From CALXZG01 sp034184445 (lineage in GTDB: Bacteria > Pseudomonadota > Alphaproteobacteria > CAAHEQ01 > UBA3637), in NCBI GenBank assembly GCA_034184445.1, contig JAXFZX010000044.1, forward strand, positions 1-6,415: a stretch of DNA of 6,415 bases, given 5' to 3'. This document shows positions 1 through 5,968 of the stretch, piece by piece. Position numbers and translations under genes: made by a program. Position 1 is the stretch's first letter; each line of letters starts with the position of its first letter. The notes under the pieces were generated by a model that ran no database searches, had not been told where the DNA came from, and saw nothing but the letters and a program-made list of their open reading frames with translations.

Positions 1-125
1 AGAGCATCTCCATTGTTAGCTTCACTCATTAAAACTTGACGACAGAGGGTTTCGGCTTGATCATAATTGCCGGCATTATATGCCTCATATGCTGAATCCA
101 ATATCACATCAAAATTATTCGCCAT
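1..125 (-). CDS. TPR-repeat protein, N-terminal fragment (runs off left edge)
   Basis: An open frame begins with ATG at 125-123 and stays open to the window edge, giving 41 complete residues that start MANNFDVILDSAYEAYN. Residues 10-41 fit one tetratricopeptide repeat: a helix with the small/aromatic pattern A-Y-x-A-Y-N-A-G-N-Y-D-Q-A-E, then a second helix (TLCRQVLMSE), then N-N-G-D-A opening the next repeat. The start overlaps the 3' end of rodA by 11 bp, and an AGGGG lies about 8 nt upstream of the ATG, so translation is probably coupled to the operon. TPR domains are protein-protein scaffolds. The AGNYDQAE...A..L pattern also opens many TPR-containing glycosyltransferases, but nothing beyond the first repeat is visible, so the function is left open. 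No signal peptide is seen. Confidence 0.7.
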   Translation of the reverse strand, partial: MANNFDVILDSAYEAYNAGNYDQAETLCRQVLMSEANNGDA

Positions 126-1278
126 CCAAAGTGCCCCTGCGTCCGATCACCATATCACGGTTAATATATACATTTTCAATCATTCCAAAACCGATAAATA
201 ATGTCATCATGGCCGTTCCACCATAGGACATTAAGGGCAACGGAACACCGACAACCGGCATCAACCCCATTACCATCCCCATATTTATAAAAACATATAA
301 AGCAAAGTTGACAGTCAGTCCTAAAGCTAAAATTTTGCCAAAAAAACTTTTGGATCGGTGGGCAATTATAAATCCATAAATAATTATAATTGTATACAAA
401 ATAAGCAATAATAATGCTCCAATAAAGCCAAATTCTTCACACAAAACCGTTAAAATAAAGTCCGTTTGATTTTCGGGAATAAAGTTAAGACGGCTTTGCG
501 TACCACCCAAAAAGCCTTTACCAAATAATCCGCCGGATCCTAAGGTAATCTTGGATTGTGTAATATGATAACCAGCACCCGTCGGATCGCTTTCGGGATT
601 TAAAAAAGTTAAGATACGTCTTTTTTGATAAGTATGCAAAAAAGACCAAATAATTGGAAAAGATAATAATGCCAACGAAAACAATGCGAAAAATTTCCAC
701 AGCTGAACCCCGACCAAATAAAAAATTGCACCTGTTGCAAAAACAAGCATCATAGCTGTTCCCAAATCAGGTTGATCCAATATAAAAGCCACGGGACACA
801 GCATCATCAAGGTTGGTGGTACCATATATCGGATGGTGCGAATCTCATCAATTCCAGATCCATGAAAATAACGCGCCAAAGCAAGTATTAAACCTATCTT
901 CATCAATTCAGACGGTTGCAACATAAAAAATCCTAAATTCAACCATCGTTGCGCACCCATTCCTGTATGACCGATAATAGACACTAATATCAGTAATATT
1001 AAACTGATTCCATAGAACAAATATGCATATTTCATCAAAAAACGTAAATTAATAAATGAAAAGAAAAATAAAAATACCAAACTGAGGCCAAAACGCGCAG
1101 TTTGTTTTATGGCCCAAGGGGAAAAATTACCACCCGCAACAGAATATAAAACAGTAATCCCCATACAAACAACCAGAATAATCAAACCTAAATATAAATA
1201 ATTAAAGCCCAATACTTTATCCCATAGAGATAAATTGTAATCTTTTAAATAACAGGTGCGATTTTTTAAAAAACTCAT
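115..1278 (-). CDS. rodA: Rod shape-determining protein RodA, SEDS peptidoglycan glycosyltransferase
   Basis: The 387-residue inner-membrane protein is of normal length for RodA (also called MrdB). SEDS proteins polymerise glycan strands from lipid II and pair with a class B PBP, here the gene just upstream. Many hydrophobic segments are seen, starting near residue 26. SEDS landmarks run in order: GAQRWLNLG (108-116) with LQPSE (120-124), DQPDLGTA (168-175), the long periplasmic loop around QKRRILTFLNPESDPTGAGY (218-237), NFIPENQTDFI (265-275), and the C-terminal PVVGVPLPLMSYGG (341-354). Asp273 in TDFI matches the essential catalytic aspartate of RodA. The ATG overlaps the PBP2 stop as ATGA, with only a weak GGA upstream, so initiation is probably by coupling. 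Identification as RodA rather than FtsW rests on its position in the mre cluster and its pairing with PBP2. Confidence 0.96.
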   Translation of the reverse strand: MSFLKNRTCYLKDYNLSLWDKVLGFNYLYLGLIILVVCMGITVLYSVAGGNFSPWAIKQTARFGLSLVFLFFFSFINLRFLMKYAYLFYGISLILLILVSIIGHTGMGAQRWLNLGFFMLQPSELMKIGLILALARYFHGSGIDEIRTIRYMVPPTLMMLCPVAFILDQPDLGTAMMLVFATGAIFYLVGVQLWKFFALFSLALLSFPIIWSFLHTYQKRRILTFLNPESDPTGAGYHITQSKITLGSGGLFGKGFLGGTQSRLNFIPENQTDFILTVLCEEFGFIGALLLLILYTIIIIYGFIIAHRSKSFFGKILALGLTVNFALYVFINMGMVMGLMPVVGVPLPLMSYGGTAMMTLFIGFGMIENVYINRDMVIGRRGTLDGE

Positions 1279-3092
1279 GGCATAGTTCCATCCAATTCCA
1301 ATACTTTTTGCATTAAATCCCGCATAATCGGTGCCGCCGTTTTAGATCCCCCCCCACCGTGTTCCACAAAAACAACGGCTGCATACTTAGGATGTATCGT
1401 CGGAGCAAATGCCGCAAATATAGCATGATCACGATATTTTTCGGGTAATTTTTCTTGGGCAATAACCCCCTTTTCCCGCTCTTGAAGAGAAATGCGGCGA
1501 ACTTGTGTCGTGGCTGTTTTACCAGCCATTTTATACCCCTTATAATTTAACCGTGACGCATAAGCAGTTCCCCCTTGTTTATTGACAACATCATACATAC
1601 CGTTTCTAAGCATTTTTAAATATAAAGGATTAAATGATAACGCTTCAAATGATGGAGGCGTATCAACCTTAATTAATGTTGGCATCACCTTTTTACCACT
1701 AGCGATACGCGCAACAGAGGTTGCAATTTGAATGGGGGTTGTCATTAAATATCCCTGCCCGATACTGAGGTTCAAGGTATCTCCCATGCGCCACCCTTCT
1801 TTATGTTTGGCTTTTTTCCAATCAGGGGTCGGTAATAGGCCGTCTTGTTCACCGGAAATACCAATGCCAACAGCCGATCCAAAGCCTAATTTTTGTGCCG
1901 TTTCTATGATCTTTTCCGGTTTTATTTTCTGAGCAATTTCATAAAAATAGACATCACATGAATGCATAAGTGCTTCTTCAAAAGTCAAAGGGCCATGACC
2001 ACCATGCTTCCAGCAATGGAATAATTGGTTTCCCAGTTTAGTCTTACCGGTACAGTTGATTTTCTTTTCAGGATGAATCACACCGCTTTCCAGTCCGGCA
2101 AGACCCACCACCAATTTAAAAATTGATCCGGGAGAATAAAGGCCGGTTAATGCCTTATTTTGCAACGGACGATGTGGATCATTTAATAATGCATTCCAAT
2201 TTTGATGTGAAATCGGCAAAGTAAATAAATTATTGTCATATGTCGGTGTGGATACCAATGCTAAAATTTCCCCAGTTTCAATATTAATCACAATTGCCGA
2301 GGCCGCATACTTGTTTAATAATTTTGTTGCTTCATTTTGTAAGCGGCTATCTATTGCTAGGGTTATATCCTGACCCGATTGGGGTAATGTTTCATTTAAG
2401 ATACGGACCGTTCGACCGAAAGCATTGACCTCGGATTGACGAACACCAGGGGTTCCCTTTAATATCTCTTCCATTGATTTTTCAATCCCAGTCCGACCAA
2501 TCCTATATCCCGGTAAATCCAACAAAGGATTCCCTTTATCCCCCGCGACATCTTTATCCGTCAATAATGATACATACCCCAACACAGAAGTATTACCGTT
2601 TCCGGCCGGATAAAGACGCATCATACCCTCTTCTATTTGAATACCCTCTAAATCCGGCATGTTCAATTGTATCATTAACATTTCATGATATGTTAAATTA
2701 TCCTTTAATCGGACGGGAATAAAAGACCTTTTGAACTTTAATTCAGATTCTATACGCTTAATTTCATCTTTTTCAAGCGGAATTAATTGTAAAAAATTGG
2801 ATAATGTTTTTTTGTAATCAATAGCTTGCTCCCGAATAAGAACAGCCTGAAAAGTTTTAGAATTTTCAGCCAATATCACACCGTTTCGGTCATAGATATT
2901 TCCCCGTGACGGCATTGTTAATCGTGTGGATAAACGATTTTTTTCGGCCAATAATAAATATTTATCCCCTTGTAAAATTTGAAGGTAAAATAATCGGGAG
3001 ATCAAAACTAAAATCAATATAAAAAATATAATACCAAGTCCCATCGTCCGATGCAACAGAATTTGGCTTTTTTCATAACGCCAAATCGTCAT
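1275..3092 (-). CDS. mrdA: Penicillin-binding protein 2, elongation-specific transpeptidase
   Basis: The 605-residue class B PBP cross-links side-wall peptidoglycan with RodA. Order: short cytoplasmic N-terminus, one membrane anchor at about 17-40, a pedestal/dimerisation domain from about 55 (PSRGNIYDRNG at 61-71, YPAG at 161, GRTGIE at 199-204), then the periplasmic transpeptidase domain from about 250. The nucleophile is Ser323 in SPGSIFK with Lys326. The second motif is Ser378-Cys-Asp380, the SxD form common in PBP2. The third motif is Lys525-Thr526-Ala527, where almost all family members have KTG (see findings). Cys347, Cys360, His363/His366 and Cys379 cluster around the second motif and could bind a metal, but this is speculative. 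The ATG overlaps the mreD stop as ATGA, and the TGA overlaps the rodA start the same way. The C-terminal HGGGGSKTAAP is typical of alphaproteobacterial PBP2. Confidence 0.97.
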   Translation of the reverse strand: MTIWRYEKSQILLHRTMGLGIIFFILILVLISRLFYLQILQGDKYLLLAEKNRLSTRLTMPSRGNIYDRNGVILAENSKTFQAVLIREQAIDYKKTLSNFLQLIPLEKDEIKRIESELKFKRSFIPVRLKDNLTYHEMLMIQLNMPDLEGIQIEEGMMRLYPAGNGNTSVLGYVSLLTDKDVAGDKGNPLLDLPGYRIGRTGIEKSMEEILKGTPGVRQSEVNAFGRTVRILNETLPQSGQDITLAIDSRLQNEATKLLNKYAASAIVINIETGEILALVSTPTYDNNLFTLPISHQNWNALLNDPHRPLQNKALTGLYSPGSIFKLVVGLAGLESGVIHPEKKINCTGKTKLGNQLFHCWKHGGHGPLTFEEALMHSCDVYFYEIAQKIKPEKIIETAQKLGFGSAVGIGISGEQDGLLPTPDWKKAKHKEGWRMGDTLNLSIGQGYLMTTPIQIATSVARIASGKKVMPTLIKVDTPPSFEALSFNPLYLKMLRNGMYDVVNKQGGTAYASRLNYKGYKMAGKTATTQVRRISLQEREKGVIAQEKLPEKYRDHAIFAAFAPTIHPKYAAVVFVEHGGGGSKTAAPIMRDLMQKVLELDGTMP

Positions 3093-3577
3093 TCGGGATC
3101 TCCTATCCAGTCATTTAGAGCAGAAAAAGCCTTAATCCCCAGAGGGTAAAGCAATATTAAGACGGCTAATTGTTGAAACAGATATTTACTATGAACAACA
3201 GATCCTTCACACAAGGTGAATAAAAATAATTGAATCAAAAGCAAAATAATAGAGCATAGAGAAAAAAACAGCCACAAACTACGGAATGACAGCTCTTTTA
3301 AAAAAAGGCGATTAAACCGTGCTACAAAAAATAATAAAATAAATATAAAAGGCAACACACCCAAAGGTGTTTGATTGATTAAATCAGCAAATAAACCTAA
3401 GCTAAATAAAGCAAATATATTCATCAATTCAGGACGAAAAATGGCAAAATAAAAAATCGGAATGAAAATTAAAGCATCAAATACAAAACGCGCTTCCGGC
3501 ATTTGGGATAACAATATCACCAACATGCATATCAATATCGGGGTAACTTTTCGGAACATATAAAAACGGGTTTTCAT
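3089..3577 (-). CDS. mreD: Rod shape-determining protein MreD
   Basis: The 162-residue protein is almost entirely hydrophobic and the right length for MreD, an integral inner-membrane member of the elongasome that joins MreC to the RodA-PBP2 pair. About five membrane segments can be read (roughly 11-25, 32-47, 53-68, 74-88 and 101-122, then 133-150). The one recognisable family motif is GLFADLINQTPLGVLPF (61-77), which matches the conserved G-L-x-x-D-x-x-x-x-x-P-L-G of MreD. The sequence is otherwise poorly conserved, as is usual for the family, so the call relies on this motif plus its place between mreC and mrdA. The start lies 3 bp after the mreC stop with GGAG 6 nt upstream. Its stop overlaps the PBP2 start (ATGA). 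Confidence 0.92.
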   Translation of the reverse strand: MKTRFYMFRKVTPILICMLVILLSQMPEARFVFDALIFIPIFYFAIFRPELMNIFALFSLGLFADLINQTPLGVLPFIFILLFFVARFNRLFLKELSFRSLWLFFSLCSIILLLIQLFLFTLCEGSVVHSKYLFQQLAVLILLYPLGIKAFSALNDWIGDPE

Positions 3578-3580
3578 AGG

Positions 3581-4432
3581 CTACTCCATCACTTTATCCG
3601 AAAGTAATACATCGTTTAATCCGAAATTAACCAACCGCACAACCATAGGTGTTTGATCAGTTTCAAACAAACGCACAGATATTTCACCATCAGAAACCGC
3701 TTCAACAACCCCGATTCCAAGGCCAGACGGATACACACCGACCTGACCGGAAGAAAATACAATATCTCCAACCCGAACTGTTTGATTTTCGGGAAGAGCT
3801 ATAATTTTTGGGGTATCACTACCATCGCCGGTCAAAACACCTTTTATGGCTTTGTCACCCACCACAATCGGCACCCGCGATGCATAATCAGTTAATAGCA
3901 TCAGGCGACTGATGTGATGACCAACAGCTACAACGCGACCGACTATCCCCGAAGAAGTCATAGCCACATCACCTTTTGAAACCCCATCCGCATCACCCGC
4001 AGATACAATTATGGAACGAGAAAAACGACTGCCGTTATCGGTTAAGGTCTTTGCCGTCACAAATGATGCCTTGGGTGGTGGAACATAATTCAACAACTTT
4101 TGATATTGTTCTTGCTCAAAACGAAGCTGTAAAGCAATATTTTTCCAATTTTTTAAATCCTCAATTTCAGCCTTTAACTGTTTGTTTTCATTATATGTAT
4201 TTATAAATTCTTTACTACCCCAGAATAAATTTTTACCAAATCTAACAGGTGCAGAAACAACACGGACAATCGGTGTAACCGTTTCTATTAACGCCATTTT
4301 TAATTGACTTAAAAATGGATTTTTAAACTGGCCAAAGCCGATAATAAACATCAATAGAACCAAAAATGCCAAGGGTAAAAAAAGGGATACCTGTGTCTTC
4401 CATTTTTGAATGCGAAACAGGTGATTTCCCAT
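3581..4432 (-). CDS. mreC: Rod shape-determining protein MreC
   Basis: The 283-residue bitopic protein has a short basic cytoplasmic N-terminus, one membrane segment at about 15-34, a periplasmic coiled-coil region at about 75-115 (rich in E, K, Q and L), and the paired beta-barrel core from about 122 onward. Family landmarks are RSIIVSAGDADGVSKGDVAM (139-158), GIVGRVVAVG (162-171), LLTDYASRVPIVV (179-191) and VGDIVFSSGQVGVYPSGLGIG (221-241). MreC binds PBP2 in the periplasm and promotes the active state of RodA-PBP2. The gene starts 6 bp after the mreB stop with GGGGA about 9 nt upstream. The length is typical and there is no sign of damage. Confidence 0.95.
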   Translation of the reverse strand: MGNHLFRIQKWKTQVSLFLPLAFLVLLMFIIGFGQFKNPFLSQLKMALIETVTPIVRVVSAPVRFGKNLFWGSKEFINTYNENKQLKAEIEDLKNWKNIALQLRFEQEQYQKLLNYVPPPKASFVTAKTLTDNGSRFSRSIIVSAGDADGVSKGDVAMTSSGIVGRVVAVGHHISRLMLLTDYASRVPIVVGDKAIKGVLTGDGSDTPKIIALPENQTVRVGDIVFSSGQVGVYPSGLGIGVVEAVSDGEISVRLFETDQTPMVVRLVNFGLNDVLLSDKVME

Positions 4433-4438
4433 ACCGAC

Positions 4439-5494
4439 TTATCCCCGACCGTCTAAAACACCGATATTGACCAAATGTTCTATACTATCAATGGATTTTC
4501 CCGTTCCCATCGCCACACATTGCAGGGCATTTTCCGCCACCGATACCGGCAATCCCGTTGCATCACGCAAAACATTGTCCAAGTGTGTCAAAAGAGCACC
4601 GCCACCCGTCAACATAATTCCTTTATCAACAATATCTGCCGACAATTCCGGAGCCGTGTGTTCTAAGGCAATTTTAACGGCCTCTACAATTTGAGATACC
4701 GGTTCGGAAAGGGCTTCAGCTATTTGCCGTTCGGAAATAACAATTTCTTTAGGAATACCGTGCATTAAATCACGACCTTTGACGGACATTGTTTCGCCCT
4801 CACCACTTTCAGGAATAGAGGCCGAACCAAGAGTCTTTTTAATCCGTTCCGCAGTCGATTCGCCAATCAGCAAATTTTGTGTGCGCCGAATGTAAGAAAT
4901 AATAGCCTCATCCATCTTATCACCGGCCACTTGAACGGAACGGGCATAAACAATGCCCCCTAAACTGAGCACCGCGACCTCTGTCGTTCCGCCACCGATA
5001 TCAACAACCATACTACCCGACGGTTCATTCACCGGCAAGCCCGCGCCAATGGCCGCAGCCATAGGTTCTTCAATCAAATAAACCTTACTGGCACGATCTT
5101 CGGCAGCTTCCCGAATCGCGCGTCGTTCAACCTCAGTTGAACCGGAAGGGACACAAATCACAATCATGGGTTTAAAAAGAGTTTTATGGCCCTGAGCTTT
5201 TTCAATAAAACGTTTAATCATTTCTTGAGCTACCGCAAAATCAGCGATTACCCCATTACGAAGCGGACGAATGGCTTGAATCTTTTCATGTGTTCTGCCT
5301 TGCATCAATTTGGCTTCTTCGCCTACGGCAATAACCTCTTTTTTACCGCGATTATCGGCTAACGCCACCACGGACGGCTCATTCAGAACAACACCACCAC
5401 CTTGAATGAACACCAGTGTATTGGCTGTTCCCAAATCAATTGCCATGTTCGCCGAAAAAAAATTCATAAGCCCTTTTAAGTGCGGTAATTTCAT
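4439..5494 (-). CDS. mreB: Actin-like cell-shape protein MreB
   Basis: The 351-residue actin/Hsp70-fold ATPase forms antiparallel filaments on the cytoplasmic face of the inner membrane and guides side-wall synthesis. The nucleotide-binding motifs are all present: phosphate 1 DLGTANT (20-26), the VCVPSG-like stretch CVPSGSTEVERRA (114-126), the catalytic region EEPMAAAIGAGLPV (142-155), phosphate 2 VVDIGGGTTEVAV (163-175), GDKMDEAII (191-199) and the adenosine-site TGGGALL (296-302). The N-terminal residues 1-14 (MKLPHLKGLMNFFS) could form the amphipathic membrane-binding helix seen in Gram-negative MreB. The sequence is close to Caulobacter MreB as I recall it. It is the first gene of the operon. 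An AAAGGG about 8 nt upstream of the ATG serves as ribosome-binding site. Confidence 0.98.
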   Translation of the reverse strand: MKLPHLKGLMNFFSANMAIDLGTANTLVFIQGGGVVLNEPSVVALADNRGKKEVIAVGEEAKLMQGRTHEKIQAIRPLRNGVIADFAVAQEMIKRFIEKAQGHKTLFKPMIVICVPSGSTEVERRAIREAAEDRASKVYLIEEPMAAAIGAGLPVNEPSGSMVVDIGGGTTEVAVLSLGGIVYARSVQVAGDKMDEAIISYIRRTQNLLIGESTAERIKKTLGSASIPESGEGETMSVKGRDLMHGIPKEIVISERQIAEALSEPVSQIVEAVKIALEHTAPELSADIVDKGIMLTGGGALLTHLDNVLRDATGLPVSVAENALQCVAMGTGKSIDSIEHLVNIGVLDGRG

Positions 5495-5505
5495 TTCTAA
5501 ACCCT

Positions 5506-5517
5506 TTCAAAAAATAT
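5506..5517. repeat. 12-bp direct repeat, copy 1
   Basis: TTCAAAAAATAT at 5506-5517 recurs exactly at 5576-5587, 70 bp away, both copies in the mreB upstream region. The word is AT-rich, so chance is a real possibility. The copies bracket the palindrome and the candidate mreB promoter elements. Confidence 0.45.
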
Positions 5518-5580
5518 AAGTTAACTTATTCTTACACTACTTCGCGACAGAATACAACATTTTTTTTTATTTTTATTCAA
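5513..5580 (-). promoter_or_regulatory. Candidate mreB operon promoter region
   Basis: On the minus strand several weak sigma70-like pairs can be drawn and I cannot choose firmly among them. One is TTGAAT (5575-5580) and TGTATT (5551-5556) with an 18-bp spacer. Another is TTGTAT (5552-5557) and TAAGAA (5529-5534) with a 17-bp spacer, preceded by an A-tract that could act as an UP element. An isolated good -10 match, TATATT, lies at 5513-5518 without a partner. No upstream gene reads directly into mreB on this strand except the HAD gene across the antisense ferritin-like gene, so a local promoter is expected. Confidence 0.35.
5516..5529. promoter_or_regulatory. Perfect 14-bp palindrome, possible operator
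   Basis: ATAAGTTAACTTAT is its own reverse complement over all 14 bases and is centred 28 bp upstream of the mreB ATG. If the promoter with -10 at 5529-5534 is used, the palindrome covers the transcription start. A symmetric site here suggests binding by a dimeric regulator. It also overlaps a near match to the CtrA motif. No binding protein can be named from the sequence. Confidence 0.4.
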
Positions 5581-5587
5581 AAAATAT
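5576..5587. repeat. 12-bp direct repeat, copy 2
   Basis: Second exact copy of TTCAAAAAATAT. On the minus strand its TTGAA end is part of one candidate -35 element for mreB. Confidence 0.45.
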
Positions 5588-5604
5588 GACCGACTTTGGA
5601 CGAA

Positions 5605-5633
5605 TTGAAATATCATACCGAAAAAATTATATC
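5605..5633 (+). promoter_or_regulatory. Candidate sigma70-type promoter of the ferritin-like gene
   Basis: TTGAAA (5605-5610) and TATATC (5628-5633) are separated by 17 bp on the plus strand. Transcription would start near 5640, leaving a leader of about 20 nt that contains the ribosome-binding site. Each hexamer matches the consensus at four of six positions. The assignment rests on pattern only. Confidence 0.45.
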
Positions 5634-5640
5634 ATATCCG
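5610..5640 (+). repeat. Pair of ATATCATA..CCG direct repeats around the ferritin-like gene promoter
   Basis: ATATCATACCG (5610-5620) and ATATCATATCCG (5629-5640) share the first eight bases and the CCG end, with starts 19 bp apart. A shorter relative, ATATGACCG, lies at 5584-5592. The two clear copies sit over the candidate spacer and -10 region, where an operator would act. They could equally be chance in AT-rich DNA. Confidence 0.35.
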
Positions 5641-5645
5641 CAGAA

Positions 5646-5650
5646 AGGAG
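5646..5650 (+). promoter_or_regulatory. Ribosome-binding site of the ferritin-like gene
   Basis: AGGAG within GAAAGGAG ends 9 nt before the ATG at 5660. It is the strongest Shine-Dalgarno match in the window and fixes that start codon. Confidence 0.8.
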
Positions 5651-5659
5651 AATAAAATC

Positions 5660-5968
5660 ATGGCAGAACTTTTGGAAATCAGTAATGTCTATAACACAAA
5701 TAAAAAATTAGGTCCTATTGAAATGCTAAGGGCCATTAAATTGGCAATCGCTTCGGAATTTGAAGCTATTCAAATCTATCAGCAAATTATGGAAAGCACC
5801 GAAGACAAACGCATCATTAATGTATTAAAAGAAATTACAAATGATGAAAAGCATCATGTGGGCGGGTTGTATAAATTGTTGGGACTTCTGTCCCCAACAG
5901 ATTTAAAGGAATATGAAATAGGATACGATGAAACACTGGAAAATTTCACAGATGACGAATCAGAATAA
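5660..5968 (+). CDS. Small ferritin-like (rubrerythrin/PfV-type) protein
   Basis: The 102-residue soluble protein reads as two helices forming half a ferritin-like bundle, so it probably assembles as a dimer or higher oligomer. Helix 1 (about 19-46) carries SEFEAIQIY with Glu33, Glu35 and Tyr40. Helix 2 (about 49-77) carries DEKHHVG with Glu63 and His66. This E(x)E...ExxH layout matches the di-iron ligands of encapsulated ferritins. The stretch LRAIKLAIASEFEAIQIYQQ and the following DEKHHVG and LSP closely resemble the N-terminal domain of the Pyrococcus furiosus encapsulin PfV, recalled from memory. The C-terminus is acidic (DDESE) and lacks a recognisable encapsulin cargo peptide. Likely roles are iron oxidation/storage or peroxide defence. 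It is monocistronic on this strand, has its own promoter and strong ribosome-binding site, and overlaps the HAD gene tail to tail by 23 bp. Confidence 0.82.
   Translation: MAELLEISNVYNTNKKLGPIEMLRAIKLAIASEFEAIQIYQQIMESTEDKRIINVLKEITNDEKHHVGGLYKLLGLLSPTDLKEYEIGYDETLENFTDDESE
5877..5899. other. Hairpin inside the ferritin-like gene, weak terminator candidate for the HAD transcript
   Basis: TGTTGGGAC (5877-5885) pairs with GTCCCCAACA (5890-5899), giving nine pairs with one bulged C and a TTCT loop. Read on the minus strand it stands about 47 nt after the HAD stop and is followed by AATTTAT, a poor U-tract. It may slow or end transcripts leaving the HAD gene. It may also be incidental, since it encodes GLLSP residues in the plus-strand gene. 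Confidence 0.25.

Larger units (their letters stand above)
5495..5659. promoter_or_regulatory. Divergent AT-rich intergenic region between mreB and the ferritin-like gene
   Basis: This 165-bp gap separates two divergent starts and is the only substantial non-coding stretch in the window. It is strongly AT-rich and has a run of nine T at 5560-5568. It must hold the promoter of the mre operon (minus) and that of the ferritin-like gene (plus). It also contains a 14-bp palindrome and short direct repeats, listed separately. No tRNA, long structured leader or GANTC methylation site is seen in it. Confidence 0.8.

Noticed and set aside
518..700. Minus-strand 60-residue frame inside rodA
   Set aside because: It is an out-of-frame reading of the rodA coding strand, with no ribosome-binding site noted.
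1732..2722. Plus-strand open frames at 1732-1932 and 2474-2722
   Set aside because: They lie wholly inside the intact PBP2 gene on the other strand, show no domain pattern and have no supporting context.
3653..4206. Plus-strand open frames at 3653-3895 and 3976-4206
   Set aside because: They are antisense to mreC and their protein sequences resemble no family; mreC itself is complete and typical.
4467..4694. Two overlapping plus-strand open frames opposite the 3' end of mreB
   Set aside because: They are mirror frames of a highly conserved gene, and two frames competing for the same DNA argues against either.
5495..5659. Riboswitch or small RNA in the mreB upstream gap
   Set aside because: No extended pairing beyond the short palindrome and no known motif was seen; the region is short and AT-rich.
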